Shown: positions 45,302 through 54,635 of the stretch, piece by piece
Layout of the letters: each line of letters begins with the position of its first letter
Position numbering within the stretch: position 1 is the stretch's first letter
From: Chromobacterium paludis
GTDB taxonomy: Bacteria > Pseudomonadota > Gammaproteobacteria > Burkholderiales > Chromobacteriaceae
NCBI RefSeq assembly: GCF_008275125.1
Contig: NZ_CP043473.1
Location: 2,604,001-2,668,000, forward strand
DNA length: 64,000 nucleotides
Direction of reading: 5' to 3'
Made by a program: the position numbers and the translations under genes
The notes under the pieces: generated by a model
Told to the model about the DNA's origin: nothing
The model's input: only the letters and a program-made list of their open reading frames with translations
Databases searched by the model: none

Positions 45302-45452
45302 TTCCAAAAACATCATTATTGATCTTGTCGCAAAATTGAAATGGCGCTGGACCTGGCCGCTCCAGTATGTAACACTTTGTATTTAGCCGCCACTTCTGTC
45401 GCATTTGCGCCAAATTAGTCATTTTCCCGCTACCGGGCATTTCGCGCAGACG

Positions 45453-45481
45453 CAAAAAAACCGGCCGAAGCCGGTTTTTTT
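45453..45481 (-). terminator. Terminator of the repeat-rich lipoprotein gene
   Basis: ACCGGC-CGAA-GCCGGT is flanked by A7 and T7, so it can act in either direction. It lies about 25 bp after the stop of the minus-strand lipoprotein gene. Confidence 0.9.
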
Positions 45482-45500
45482 GGTGTTGCTCGCTGCTAAA

Positions 45501-45704
45501 TTACTTAGCGGCGGAAGCAGCCGGAGCGGAAGCGTCAGCAGCCGGAGCGGAAGCGGCCGGAGCGGAAGCTTCAGCAGCCGGAGCGGAAGCGGCCGGAGCG
45601 GAAGCTTCAGCAGCCGGAGCGGAGGCTTCAGCCGGGGCTTCTTTCTTACCGCAAGCAGACAGAGCAACGGCCAGCAGGGCAGCAACGAGGAGCGACTGTT
45701 TCAT
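45501..45704 (-). CDS. Small lipoprotein with Ala/Ser/Pro/Glu repeats
   Basis: The 67-residue product starts MKQSLLVAALLAVALSACGKKE, with lipobox LSAC and Cys18. The rest is low complexity: repeats of the type EASAPAA and ASAPAA from about residue 24 to the end. At the DNA level the repeats are near-perfect 33-36 bp units, so copy number could vary by slippage. Such proteins are often abundant flexible outer-membrane lipoproteins, but no function is known to me. It is monocistronic, with its own terminator and an AT-rich 259-bp upstream region (45705-45963) without another gene. Confidence 0.8.
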   Translation of the reverse strand: MKQSLLVAALLAVALSACGKKEAPAEASAPAAEASAPAASAPAAEASAPAASAPAADASAPAASAAK

Positions 45705-45963
45705 TTTTTCTTTACCTTTGAGGATAAGTTGAACAAGACGTCAGTTATCGCGCGGTCTCGAAAGTAAAGCCGCGCGACTGAAAATCCATCAGTGAGCAAA
45801 TTGTATCACGAAAAAAATGGCTGTATAGGGGGCAAAAATCTAAAAAAACCGCGCTGCCGGGCAAAGTTCACCGACAGGCCGCGTCAACGCAAAAACGGGC
45901 GTTTGCATGCGAAATATTCACGTTGCGCGCGTTGCCAAACTGATACAGCACACTTTTTCGTTG

Positions 45964-47097
45964 CTATTTTACAACATCGTCAGACAAATGCCAGTAGCCG
46001 GATAGGTATCCGTCATACAGGTCGGCTTGCATGGCTTCGGAATACTCCCCGGCCGGCAGCTTGCGCAGATTGCCAAAACGCCTCCAGTCCTCCAAATCCC
46101 CCTCCTCCGCCTCCACCTTTTCGCCGTTGCAATAGACGCAGGCGTCGCAGAACAGAATCTGGCTCTTGCGATCCAGCAGCAGGCCGCGCGAGAACAAGGC
46201 CGCGCCAAATGCCTCCTCGTCCAGCTCGTCCTCCGGGGCGTCATAGAATACGTGCGCCTTGGGCTCGGTCAGGTAATGGCCGAGAAAGTCGCAAACCGTG
46301 TCTTTGTCCCAACGGATCTGCGACAGCAGGCCCGCCACCTGCTCTATCATCTCGTCGCCGATGCGGGCCGGATCGGCCTGGCGCTTCAGGTCCGGATCGG
46401 CGTAGACGCCATCCAGGCAAACCCTGTCCTGCAGATATACCAGGAACTGCGTCGCCAGCTCCTGCGCCGGCGGCGCGCGGAAGCCGATCGAATAGGTCAT
46501 GCCCGGCTCCAGCGCCACGCCGTAGTGCGCGCAATGCGGCGGCAGGTAGAGCATATCGCCGTGCTCCAGCACGAACTCCTGCTCCATGCGGAAGTCCTTC
46601 AGCACGCGGATGGGGGCGTCCTCGATGAAGTCATCGTCGTGCTGCGACGATATCTGCCAGCGCTTCTTGCCGCCCACCTGCAGCAGGAACACGTCGTAAG
46701 CGTCGAAGTGCGGCCCAACCGTCCCGCCTGGCGGCGCGTAGCTGATCATCAGGTCGTCCAGCCTGGCATAAGGGATGAAGTTGAAACGCCACAGGATGTC
46801 GTCGATGTGCGGCAGATGGTGGTTGACGCCCTGCACCAGCAAGGTCCAGTCGGTCTCGGCCAAGCGGCGGAAGCGCGAGGCGCGGAAGGGGCCGCGCTCC
46901 AGATGCCATTTGCCCTTCTTGAACTCGATCAGCCGCGATTCCGCGTCTTCGCGCTGCGCCAGCTCGGACAGCACGGAAAAATCGACATGCGGCCCGACAT
47001 CGGTCAGCGCGCCCTTGATCAACAAGGGTTTCTTGTGCCAATACTCGGCCAGGAAGTGTTCGGGCGACATGCCGCCCAGCAGGTTTACAGTATTCAT
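45964..47097 (-). CDS. roxA: Ribosomal protein L16 arginine hydroxylase RoxA (YcfD-like)
   Basis: RoxA/YcfD is a 2-oxoglutarate and Fe(II) oxygenase with a JmjC/cupin fold that hydroxylates an arginine of ribosomal protein L16. The 377-residue product has the iron triad His130-Asp132 (GPHFDAYDVFLLQ) and probably His191 (PPHCAHYGVALE). Lys and Arg in GGKKRWQIS, expected to contact the co-substrate, are also present. A C-terminal winged-helix-like dimerisation region follows. The start MNTVNLLGG is about 138 bp from slyD, which is divergent. The family assignment is good; the exact ribosomal target is inferred. Confidence 0.88.
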   Translation of the reverse strand: MNTVNLLGGMSPEHFLAEYWHKKPLLIKGALTDVGPHVDFSVLSELAQREDAESRLIEFKKGKWHLERGPFRASRFRRLAETDWTLLVQGVNHHLPHIDDILWRFNFIPYARLDDLMISYAPPGGTVGPHFDAYDVFLLQVGGKKRWQISSQHDDDFIEDAPIRVLKDFRMEQEFVLEHGDMLYLPPHCAHYGVALEPGMTYSIGFRAPPAQELATQFLVYLQDRVCLDGVYADPDLKRQADPARIGDEMIEQVAGLLSQIRWDKDTVCDFLGHYLTEPKAHVFYDAPEDELDEEAFGAALFSRGLLLDRKSQILFCDACVYCNGEKVEAEEGDLEDWRRFGNLRKLPAGEYSEAMQADLYDGYLSGYWHLSDDVVK

Positions 47098-47235
47098 CGG
47101 TTTTTCACGGACGCGAACGCCCGTCTATGGTTTACAATATGGCCAGGCGCTCAGACGCCGTATCTTGCGGTGGAAGGAACACCCTGGTGGCCGTCCCTGT
47201 CAAGTTTTTTCACCATCCTCACGGATAATCGACTC

Positions 47236-47715
47236 ATGCAAATCGCCAAAAACACCATCGTCACGCTCCACTACGAGATGTTCGACGCCGACAACAACCT
47301 GCTCGACAAGACCGAAGAGCCGATCAGCTACCTGCACGGCGGCTACGATGGCATTTTCCCGCTGGTGGAAGAGGCGCTGGAAGGCAAGAACATCGGTGAA
47401 GCCGTCGACGTGAAGCTGACCGCGGACGACGCGTTCGGCGATCCGGAAGAAGAGCTGATCCGCGTGGAAGACCTGGAAGTGTTCCCGGCCGATGTGGAAG
47501 TGGGCATGGTCTTCGAGGCCGATGATCCGGAAACCGGCGAGCTGCTGCTGTTCCGCGTCACCGACATCGCCGACGGTAAGGCCGTGGTCGACGCCAACCA
47601 CCCGCTGGCCGGCCAAAGCATCCGTTTCGCCGCCAAGGTGGTGGAAGTGCGCGCCGCCAGCCAGGATGAAATCAGCCACGGCCACGCCCACGGCGAGCAC
47701 GGCCACCACCACTAA
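47236..47715 (+). CDS. slyD: FKBP-type peptidyl-prolyl isomerase, SlyD type
   Basis: SlyD is a cytosolic proline isomerase and chaperone that also delivers nickel. The 159-residue product has the split FKBP domain (TVTLHYEMFDADNNLLDKT, SYLHGGYDGIFPLVEEALEG). The inserted flap (IF) domain lies at about 68-120, and the C-terminus is short and His-rich (HGHAHGEHGHHH), suitable for Ni(II) or Zn(II) binding. The tail is shorter than that of E. coli SlyD and lacks its cysteines. The ATG at 47236 fits the family; the open frame upstream is a shadow of roxA. Confidence 0.9.
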   Translation: MQIAKNTIVTLHYEMFDADNNLLDKTEEPISYLHGGYDGIFPLVEEALEGKNIGEAVDVKLTADDAFGDPEEELIRVEDLEVFPADVEVGMVFEADDPETGELLLFRVTDIADGKAVVDANHPLAGQSIRFAAKVVEVRAASQDEISHGHAHGEHGHHH

Positions 47716-47738
47716 GCGAATTTCGCCCGGTGTTGCCA

Positions 47739-47765
47739 ACAAAGCGGCCCTCAGGGCCGCTTTGT
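47739..47765 (+). terminator. Terminator of slyD
   Basis: ACAAAGCGGCCC/GGGCCGCTTTGT (loop TCA) starts 24 bp after slyD and lies before the convergent prmC stop. It may serve both strands. Confidence 0.8.
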
Positions 47766-47788
47766 CGTTTCCGCCTGATCCAGGGCGG

Positions 47789-48610
47789 TTAACTGGGCTT
47801 TCTGCCCAAGGTGACGCGATCCAGCCCCGCCAGATCCGGAAGGGTTTCCACCGCCTCCAGGCCCGCCGCCGCGAACAGCGCGCGCACCGCCGCGCCCTGG
47901 TCATAGCCGTGCTCCACCATCAGCCAGCCGCCGGCGCTCAACCTGGCCGGCGCGCCGGCCGCGATTTCGCGCAGGCAGGCCAGGCCATCGGCCTCGTCGG
48001 TCAAGGCGCCGCGTGGCTCGAAACGCAGGTCGCCCTCGTCGAGATGACGGTCGCGGCTTTCGATATACGGCGGATTCGACACGATCAGCTCATAGCATGC
48101 CGGATGGGCCAGCGGCGCATACCAGCTGCCATGCATGAACGTCACCGCCGCGCCCAAGGCCTGCGCGTTGCCGCGCGCGACCGCCAGCGCCTCGGCCGAC
48201 ACATCCACCGCGCTGACTTGCCAGGCCGGCGCTTCCAGCGCCAGCGTCACGGCGATGATGCCGCTGCCGGTGCCCAAATCGAGCGCGCTCGCCGGCAGGC
48301 TTCGATCCCGCCGGGACAGCGCGGCCTCGACCAGATGCTCGGTCTCCGGCCGCGGAATCAACACCGCCGGGCTGACGCGGAAATCGCGCCCGAAGAATTC
48401 GCGGCTGCCCAGCAAATACGCCATGGGCTCGCCTGCCAGCCGCCGCGCGGCCAATGCCTGGAACGCCGCCTCCGCCGGTTCGGGCAGTTCGCGCTCCGGA
48501 TAGCCGATGATGGCGGCGTGGGTCAGGCCAGGCCAGGCCAGTTGCAGCAGCATCCGGCTCTCCAGCCTTGGCAAGGGGTGGCGCCGCAGCGCCTGTTCTA
48601 TGGTCAGCAT
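47789..48610 (-). CDS. prmC: Release factor glutamine methyltransferase PrmC
   Basis: PrmC methylates the GGQ glutamine of peptide release factors RF1 and RF2. The 273-residue product has an N-terminal helical release-factor-binding domain. The SAM-binding motif is LDLGTGSGIIAVTLAL, with VDVSAEAL as motif II and catalytic NPPY in IVSNPPYIES. It is immediately downstream of mgtE (6 bp gap). prfA is not adjacent, unlike in many genomes where prmC follows prfA. The protein ends TLGRKPS, close to the family C-terminus. Confidence 0.95.
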   Translation of the reverse strand: MLTIEQALRRHPLPRLESRMLLQLAWPGLTHAAIIGYPERELPEPAEAAFQALAARRLAGEPMAYLLGSREFFGRDFRVSPAVLIPRPETEHLVEAALSRRDRSLPASALDLGTGSGIIAVTLALEAPAWQVSAVDVSAEALAVARGNAQALGAAVTFMHGSWYAPLAHPACYELIVSNPPYIESRDRHLDEGDLRFEPRGALTDEADGLACLREIAAGAPARLSAGGWLMVEHGYDQGAAVRALFAAAGLEAVETLPDLAGLDRVTLGRKPS

Positions 48611-48616
48611 GGTTCT

Positions 48617-50053
48617 TTACAACAAGAACAGGGTGGCCAGCCCCAGGAAAATGAAAAAACCGCCGGAATCGGTGCAGGCCGTGATCAACACGCTGGAGCC
48701 CAAGGCCGGGTCCTTGCCCAGCTTCTGCATCAGCGTCGGTATCATCACGCCCATGGTGGCGGCCAGCATCAGGTTCAGCGTCATCGCCGCCAGCATCACC
48801 AGGCCCAGCGAGATGCTGCCGTACAGCAGCCAGGCCACGCTGCCTATCACGCCGCCCCAGACCATGCCATTGATGATGCTGACGCCGATTTCCTTGCGCC
48901 ATAGCCTGCCGGCCTGCCCTATCTGCATCTGGCCCATGGCCAGCGCGCGCACGATCATGGTGATGGTCTGGTTGCCGGAGTTGCCGCCTATGCCGGCGAC
49001 GATGGGCATCAAGGCGGCCAGCGCCACCAGCTGGGCGATGGAGTGCTCGAACATGCCGATCACGCGCGAGGCGAAGAAGGCGGTGCACAAATTGATGGCC
49101 AGCCAGGACCAACGGTTCTTCACCGAGTCGATCACCGGCGCGAACAAGTCTTCCTCTTCCTTCAGGCCGGCCAGGTTCAGCACCTCGCTGTCGCTCTCCT
49201 CGCGGATGACGTCCACCATGGCGTCCACGGTCAAACGCCCCAGCAGCACGCCGTTCTCATCCACCACCGGCGCGGTCACCAGGTCATAACGTTCGAAGGC
49301 CTGGGCGGCGTCCTGCGCCGGCTCGTCCGGCTGGAAGCTGACGACCTCGGTGGCCATCACCTCGGACACCTCGGCCTCGGGGTCCGACACCAGCAGCTTG
49401 CGGATGGACAGCACGCCCTTCAAGCGGCCGGTTTCATCGGTGACGAAAATCTTGTCGGTCTGGTTGGGCAGCTCGTCGAAACGGCGCAGATAGCGCAGCA
49501 CCACTTCGCAGCTGACGTCGGCGCGTATCGTCACCAGCTCGAAGTCCATCAGCGCGCCGACGCGGTCTTCCTCGTAGGACAGCACCTCCTGCAGCTGGCC
49601 GCGCTCCTCCTCATCCAGCCGCCCCATCACCTCGTACACCACCTGGCGCGGCAATTCCGGCGCCAGCTCGGCCACGTCGTCGGCATCCAGCGCCACCAGC
49701 GCGGCGATCAGCTCATCGTGGTCCATCACCTCGATCAAGGACTCGCGCACCGCGTCGGACACTTCCAGCAGCACGGCGCCATCGCGCGACGGCTCGGTCA
49801 GGTCCCAGGCCAGCAGACGGTCTTCCAGCGGCAAGGCTTCCAGCACATGGGCGACGTCGGCCGGATGCAGCTGCGCCAGCCGCAGTCGGAGCTCGGCCAG
49901 ATTATCCTGCGGCAGCGGCGCCAGCGACGACGGTTCGCCATCGTCCGGCCGCAACGGCGCCTCCAGCTTGCGCTGGCGCTCGATCAGACGCTGTACCAAC
50001 TGTAAATGGTATTGCAGGCGATCCGCAGTTTGAGGGGTGACGGCAAGCGTCAT
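48617..50053 (-). CDS. mgtE: MgtE-family magnesium transporter
   Basis: MgtE is a dimeric Mg2+ channel gated by its own cytosolic domains. The 478-residue product has an N domain with repeated acidic helices (LHPADVAHVLEALPLEDRLL, SYEEDRVGALMDFEL). A CBS pair lies at about 140-270. The transmembrane domain has five segments beginning near residue 310 and includes IVAGIGGNSGNQTITMIVRA, the pore signature. A long N-terminal extension (about 50 residues) is present before the N domain. It probably forms a unit with prmC. No Mg-sensing riboswitch is apparent in the 165-bp upstream gap. Confidence 0.93.
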   Translation of the reverse strand: MTLAVTPQTADRLQYHLQLVQRLIERQRKLEAPLRPDDGEPSSLAPLPQDNLAELRLRLAQLHPADVAHVLEALPLEDRLLAWDLTEPSRDGAVLLEVSDAVRESLIEVMDHDELIAALVALDADDVAELAPELPRQVVYEVMGRLDEEERGQLQEVLSYEEDRVGALMDFELVTIRADVSCEVVLRYLRRFDELPNQTDKIFVTDETGRLKGVLSIRKLLVSDPEAEVSEVMATEVVSFQPDEPAQDAAQAFERYDLVTAPVVDENGVLLGRLTVDAMVDVIREESDSEVLNLAGLKEEEDLFAPVIDSVKNRWSWLAINLCTAFFASRVIGMFEHSIAQLVALAALMPIVAGIGGNSGNQTITMIVRALAMGQMQIGQAGRLWRKEIGVSIINGMVWGGVIGSVAWLLYGSISLGLVMLAAMTLNLMLAATMGVMIPTLMQKLGKDPALGSSVLITACTDSGGFFIFLGLATLFLL

Positions 50054-50218
50054 GCAAGACTCCTTTGCCCTGGCCGGGCAAGGGTAGCTGCGGGCCGAGG
50101 GTTACGCCTTAAGAAGAATGGATGAAGGGCCGACTGGGCAAGTCCATGCGCGAAGCCGCAAACAGGGGCGCGGCGGTCAAAAAACAGGCGCGATCATAAC
50201 ACGAACGATGCAGACGGC

Positions 50219-50851
50219 TCAAAAGCCGGGCTGGGACCGATAGTGCTGCACGGCCATGCGCACCAACTGCAGATTGTCGCATGCGCCCAGCTTGACTCGC
50301 AGTCGCTGGCGATAGGTTTCCACGGTATTGGGACTCAGTCCCAGCCGCTCGGCCATCACAGTCTTGGACAAGCCATCTGCCAGCAACTGGAACACCTGGC
50401 ATTCTCGCGGCGTCAGGCTGTCCATTCCCTGCCCCTCCAGCCGGCGGAAGAACAGCTTTTGCGCCAGCACCTCCGGCACATGCCGGCGTCCGGCCAACAC
50501 CGCGTCCACGGCCTGCTCCAGCATCACGGCCGCCATATCCTTAAGCAGATAGCCGCGCGCGCCGGCCGCCAGCACCTGCTCTACCAGCGCAGCTTCGTCA
50601 TGCATGGACATCACCAGCACCGGCGTCTCGGGATAATGGCGACACGCCCACGGCAATAGGTCAGCGCCCTGTTCGCCGCCCAGTCTCAGGTCCAGCAAAA
50701 CCAAGCCCACCGCATGCTGCTCCAACAGCCGGCGCGCCTCCGCCAGCGTGCCCGCCTCCAGGCAGGCCCAATCCGGCAGGCAGCCGGCCAGCACGCGGGC
50801 CAGGCCGATGCGCACGATGGGGTGGTCGTCAACGATTAAGCAGGTCTTCAT
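50219..50851 (-). CDS. NarL/FixJ-family response regulator
   Basis: The 210-residue protein has a receiver domain with the acidic pocket VDDHP and phospho-acceptor Asp54 (VLLDLRLGG). Conserved Lys is in GYLLKDM. The C-terminal LuxR-type helix-turn-helix is at about 143-200 (LTPRECQVFQLLADGLSK, LGLSPNTVETYRQRLR). It controls unknown target genes by binding DNA as a dimer. Its ATG overlaps the stop of the sensor kinase gene upstream (ATGA), so the two are a coupled pair. The ligand and regulon are unknown. The neighbouring divergent lipoprotein and TonB-receptor genes are natural candidate targets. Confidence 0.92.
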   Translation of the reverse strand: MKTCLIVDDHPIVRIGLARVLAGCLPDWACLEAGTLAEARRLLEQHAVGLVLLDLRLGGEQGADLLPWACRHYPETPVLVMSMHDEAALVEQVLAAGARGYLLKDMAAVMLEQAVDAVLAGRRHVPEVLAQKLFFRRLEGQGMDSLTPRECQVFQLLADGLSKTVMAERLGLSPNTVETYRQRLRVKLGACDNLQLVRMAVQHYRSQPGF

Positions 50852-52416
50852 GGTTTCGCCGTCACTGCAATAATGATTTCGGTAAGGCCGGGCCGACTGG
50901 ACAGTTGCAGCCAGCCCCCCAGCAAAGCGGCGCGCTGCCTGAGCGAACGCAGCCCCATGCCTTCGGCGGCCGTGGCCGGCTCGAAGCCCCGGCCGTTGTC
51001 CCGCACGCGCAGCAATTGGCCGGCAACCGGCGACAGCGCGATGTCCACCTCGCTCGCGCCGCCGTGGCGACGGGCATTGTTGATGGCCTCCTGCACGATG
51101 CGGAACAGGTGCAGCCGGGATTCGGCATCCAAAGCGGGTTCTTTTCCAGCCACCCGTATCCGGCAACCTCCGCCGCTGCTCTGCCTCGCCAGCCTATCCA
51201 GGGCGGCATGCACTCCCTGCTCCGCCACGCCATGCGCGCCCCAGCCGCGCGCGCCCATCCGCACCGACGCCACCGCCTCGCCCAGCACCTCGCTCAGCTC
51301 GCGGCAATAAGGCTGGATCGCCTCCCCGCCCAACTGTCCGATGTGATCGGCCAGCAAACGAGACGCCACCAGCAATTGCCCGGTGTTATCGTGCAGCTCG
51401 CCGCTCAGGCGCTGGCGCTCGGTCTCCCCGGCCTCCAGCAGGGCGCCGGCCAGCAAACGCGACTCTTCGCGCAAGTCCCCCACCTCGCGCAGGCGGTGAC
51501 GCAGGCGCGCGGTGCGCTGCGCGACCGTCCGCGCCAAGCGCTGCCGAGCCAGCATCAGCCGCCAGGCCAGCAGCCACACAGCCAGACCCGCCAATGCGTA
51601 GCCGGCGAGCAAGGCATATTGGGCGCGCGCCAGCCCCGGCGCGAAGGAACGGTATACATGCAGGCCAAGCGCATAAGTCGCGCCGTCCAGCTGGCGGTAT
51701 TGAATGCCGGAATAGGCGTGAGCATAGCGGTCTTCATCCGGCGTCACCGACGCGCCGCGCCACAACCAAGCCGGCCGGCCTTCGCCCACGCTCAGCGCCA
51801 ATGCCGCGCCGCGCGCGGCCGTGGCTTGCAAGGCGGCGTCAAACAGCGGGCGCAGCCGCCAGCGCAAACGCAGAAAGCCGACCAGACGCCCATCTATGGA
51901 CACACGCACAATCTGCTCCATGCGCCATTTTCCCGCACCCGCGGCGCTGGCGGGGCCGATCAGCGGCTCGCCGCGCGTCGGCAAGCGCCGCAGCGCCGCC
52001 AGCACGGCGGCGTCCTCCGCGTCCGCGGATTGCGATGACAGCGCCCCCGTGCCATCCAGCGCGCAGCGATAGCGGCGGTCGCCTAGCACCAGATCCAGCG
52101 CATCCCAGGCGGCGGGAAACTGTGCGATGGCGACGCGACAACGCTGCCGCGCGCCCCGCGCATCGGGATCGAGGCGCGGCGCCCCCGCCGCGTCGACCTC
52201 CAGATAATCGAGAAAGCCAAAGGCCTCATGCTGCAACTCGCTGATGCGGGTGGCCAAGCGCTCGCCGTAGGCCGCGCTCTGATAGCCCGCATCCAGCCGC
52301 GTTTGCTGGCGCGCATTGCCGCGCAGCAAAAGCGCGACCAGCGCCAGCGACAGCAACAACGCCCCCGCCAGCGCCGCCAGAATCAACCGCTGGCTCCCGT
52401 TCAGGCTTGCCTTCAT
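50848..52416 (-). CDS. Two-component sensor histidine kinase (HisKA_3, NarX/UhpB type)
   Basis: The 522-residue membrane kinase has a transmembrane segment at about residues 11-30 and a periplasmic sensor region of about 200 residues. A second membrane segment lies near 265-285 (YALLAGYALAGLAVWLLAW). A coiled-coil leads to the H-box RQRLSGELHDNTGQLL with phospho-acceptor His342. The HATPase domain is at the C-terminus (NNARRHGG, DNGRGF, GMGLRSLRQRAALLGG). No HAMP domain is obvious. The start at 52414-52416 has GGGGTG 8 bases upstream; a GTG two codons earlier is possible. The sensed signal is unknown. Confidence 0.9.
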   Translation of the reverse strand: MKASLNGSQRLILAALAGALLLSLALVALLLRGNARQQTRLDAGYQSAAYGERLATRISELQHEAFGFLDYLEVDAAGAPRLDPDARGARQRCRVAIAQFPAAWDALDLVLGDRRYRCALDGTGALSSQSADAEDAAVLAALRRLPTRGEPLIGPASAAGAGKWRMEQIVRVSIDGRLVGFLRLRWRLRPLFDAALQATAARGAALALSVGEGRPAWLWRGASVTPDEDRYAHAYSGIQYRQLDGATYALGLHVYRSFAPGLARAQYALLAGYALAGLAVWLLAWRLMLARQRLARTVAQRTARLRHRLREVGDLREESRLLAGALLEAGETERQRLSGELHDNTGQLLVASRLLADHIGQLGGEAIQPYCRELSEVLGEAVASVRMGARGWGAHGVAEQGVHAALDRLARQSSGGGCRIRVAGKEPALDAESRLHLFRIVQEAINNARRHGGASEVDIALSPVAGQLLRVRDNGRGFEPATAAEGMGLRSLRQRAALLGGWLQLSSRPGLTEIIIAVTAKP

Positions 52417-52587
52417 GGCCACGTCACCCCAATGACATAGCCCGTCATTCTAACTTGCGCTCCGCCAGTCAACCAGCAGTTGACCGGCGATCAACCGGCA
52501 AGCGATTAGCCATCTCCGCCTCATGCTCTACAGTGGCTCGCAGTCCGCGCGGCCATGCCGGGCCAACACAACCATCAGGGGAACACT

Positions 52588-54315
52588 ATGCAACGGAATA
52601 CGGCTTTCCTTCTCAAGACGTCGGCGGCGGCGTTGACGCTGGCGCTCGCCGCTTGCGGCGGCGGCGGGGACTCGACCGGTTCGGCCTCCAGCAGCGCCGG
52701 CAGCCAAGCCGGCCAACTGTCTGGCGTAGCCGCCAGCGGCGCGCCGCTGGCCAATGCCGCCATCACCGTAAGCGACAGCCAGGGCAAGACCTGCCAGACC
52801 ACCAGCAATGCCAGCGGCCAATACCAGCTGAGCCTGGCGCAATGCCCCAACGCCCCTTACCTGCTCACCGCTAGCGGCTTACAGGGCGATAACACTAGCG
52901 TTAGCCTGCATTCGGTCGCGCTTGGCGCCGGCACAGTTCATATCACCACGCTGACCGAAGTGCTAAGCCAACGTCTGCTCACCCAGCAATTGAACACTCC
53001 TCTGGCGAATGCGCTCACCAGCGCGCGCGTTGACGCCGCGCAAGCGGAGCTGCGCAAGAATCTCGCAAGCGCCTTGAGCACGCTGGGCCTGGACGCCAAC
53101 GCCGTGGACTTTCTTTCCGGCGCCTTCCAAGCAAACCATACCGGGCTGGATCAGGTGCTGGACAGTATCCGCCTGTCGAAAAATGCAGCGGGCGATACCA
53201 TTCTGATTGCCAAAGACAATGGCGGGGCAGTGCTCACCATCCCGGCTGGCGGGAGCGCGCTCTGGGGGGGCGCCGCTTTCCCGCTGATCGACGTCGATAG
53301 CGGCGTGGAAACGCTGGCCGCCAATCTGCAAGCCGCCATCCGCCAATCCGACGCCACGGCGCTGCAGTCGCTGCTGGCCGCAGACTTCCTCGACAGCGGC
53401 GACAATGCCGCCCAATGGGCAGCCAATGCACTGGACGGCGGCTGGAGCGATGTCACGGTAGGCCACCCTTTGATTGGCTCCTGCCTGGAAGTGGACGGCT
53501 CAGGCGGCGGCAAGTGCACGCATCGCGCCGTGGACATTCTTTTCAGTTCGGCCACGCATGGCAAGGCGGTATTGCATACGACCATAGAGCGCAATGGCAA
53601 AACCTGGCAGCTCGCCGGCAATCAGCGTCCGTTCGATCTGGAAGTGGTGCCCAAGGCGTATTTGAACCAAGATGGCAGCAGCATGGTCGGCCTCAGCCTG
53701 AGTAGCGGCCTGGACTCAACCCCGGACAAGCCAATCCGTCGCGTCGATGTCAGCCTGAACTTCCAAAGTACCTCATCGGGCGGCTTCGCCAGCACCAGCT
53801 TTGTCGGATGCAATCAGCCATGGCTGTGCTGGAACAGCGGCGTCCAGCCCTCCAGCAGCAACTTCTGGCCTTCCGGCAGCAACACTGGCGGCACGCTGCC
53901 CACCGATGGCGGCTGGTATCGCGCCTACATCACGGTGAACTACACCGACGCGAATGGCGTCGCCCGCCAAACCAGCTTCTGGCAACCGCTGCATGCGCCC
54001 AGCGGCCTGCCTTCCGCCGGCCAATATGCCTCGCTCAGCGGCAGCTTGGCCGACCTTTCCAGCCAATTGCCCGGCAACAGCGTCAAAGTGGCCTACAGCC
54101 TGCCCGCCGGCACCTACCTTGGCGATGTGACACTGAATGGCGTGGATGCCAGCCATCAGTCTTGGCTGGCGAATAAGAGCATGCTGGGCGGCTCGCCGCT
54201 GACCTTGAGTTTTGCCAACAATGGACAGCCCGTCGTCATCAGCGCGCTCAGTTCGCTATTCCTGAGCAACGAGACGCCAAGCGGCTGGCAATTGACTCGC
54301 CAGTACACGTTCTGA
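52588..54315 (+). CDS. Large surface or periplasmic lipoprotein with carboxypeptidase-regulatory-like domain
   Basis: The 575-residue product starts MQRNTAFLLKTSAAALTLALAACGGGGDS. It has a lipoprotein signal with lipobox LAAC (Cys23) and a glycine-rich spacer typical of surface-exposed lipoproteins. Residues about 45-110 resemble a carboxypeptidase-regulatory/Ig-like fold (VAASGAPLANAAITVSD, TTSNASGQYQLSL). A long beta-rich region without a recognised family follows; it contains several Cys (GSCLEVDGSGGGKC, FVGCNQPWLCWNSG). It is divergent from the kinase/regulator pair. Function unknown; binding or scaffolding at the surface is a guess. Confidence 0.8.
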   Translation: MQRNTAFLLKTSAAALTLALAACGGGGDSTGSASSSAGSQAGQLSGVAASGAPLANAAITVSDSQGKTCQTTSNASGQYQLSLAQCPNAPYLLTASGLQGDNTSVSLHSVALGAGTVHITTLTEVLSQRLLTQQLNTPLANALTSARVDAAQAELRKNLASALSTLGLDANAVDFLSGAFQANHTGLDQVLDSIRLSKNAAGDTILIAKDNGGAVLTIPAGGSALWGGAAFPLIDVDSGVETLAANLQAAIRQSDATALQSLLAADFLDSGDNAAQWAANALDGGWSDVTVGHPLIGSCLEVDGSGGGKCTHRAVDILFSSATHGKAVLHTTIERNGKTWQLAGNQRPFDLEVVPKAYLNQDGSSMVGLSLSSGLDSTPDKPIRRVDVSLNFQSTSSGGFASTSFVGCNQPWLCWNSGVQPSSSNFWPSGSNTGGTLPTDGGWYRAYITVNYTDANGVARQTSFWQPLHAPSGLPSAGQYASLSGSLADLSSQLPGNSVKVAYSLPAGTYLGDVTLNGVDASHQSWLANKSMLGGSPLTLSFANNGQPVVISALSSLFLSNETPSGWQLTRQYTF

Positions 54316-54439
54316 ACGCCTGCCGGCCTATCCAAAGGAAAAGCCGCATGCCCCGCGGAAAAATCATTCACCACAACCGCGCAGCAAGCCAGGGGCGCGT
54401 CGCGGCGGCGGGAGCCTGTGGCTTCAATATCATCACGCC

Positions 54440-54616
54440 ATGGAACTGGCGGGTGATATGGCTGCCGGCTTCGGCGGTCAGGAACTGGCGCAAAGGGCGA
54501 TGGGCCAATTCCGCGCCGATAACCTGATCCACCTGGACATCGGCTGTTATCTCGCATCCGCCAGCGCTCTCGCGCTAGCCGGCATAGGCTTTCAGCGCTG
54601 GCGCGCACCTCGTTGA
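54440..54616 (+). CDS. Short uncertain ORF (58 residues) or remnant
   Basis: Between the two lipoprotein genes (54316-54635) the best open frame gives 58 residues, starting MELAGDMAAGFGGQELAQRA and ending with a possible membrane-like segment (CYLASASALALAGIGF) plus RWRAPR. No ribosome-binding site is convincing and I recognise no family. It may be the degraded end of a lost gene, since the frame is open upstream without a start. A shorter competing frame at 54348-54527 looks even less gene-like. Confidence 0.25.
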   Translation: MELAGDMAAGFGGQELAQRAMGQFRADNLIHLDIGCYLASASALALAGIGFQRWRAPR

Positions 54617-54635
54617 AGACAGAAAAGGAACCGCA

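Noticed and set aside
50054..50218. Mg2+ riboswitch upstream of mgtE
   Set aside because: The gap is only 165 bp and I could not find the multi-helix pattern of an M-box or any strong terminator/antiterminator pair.
54348..54527. 59-residue open frame between the lipoprotein genes
   Set aside because: It has Trp/Arg-rich shadow-like composition, overlaps the 54440-54616 frame and resembles no family. I list only the latter, at low confidence.
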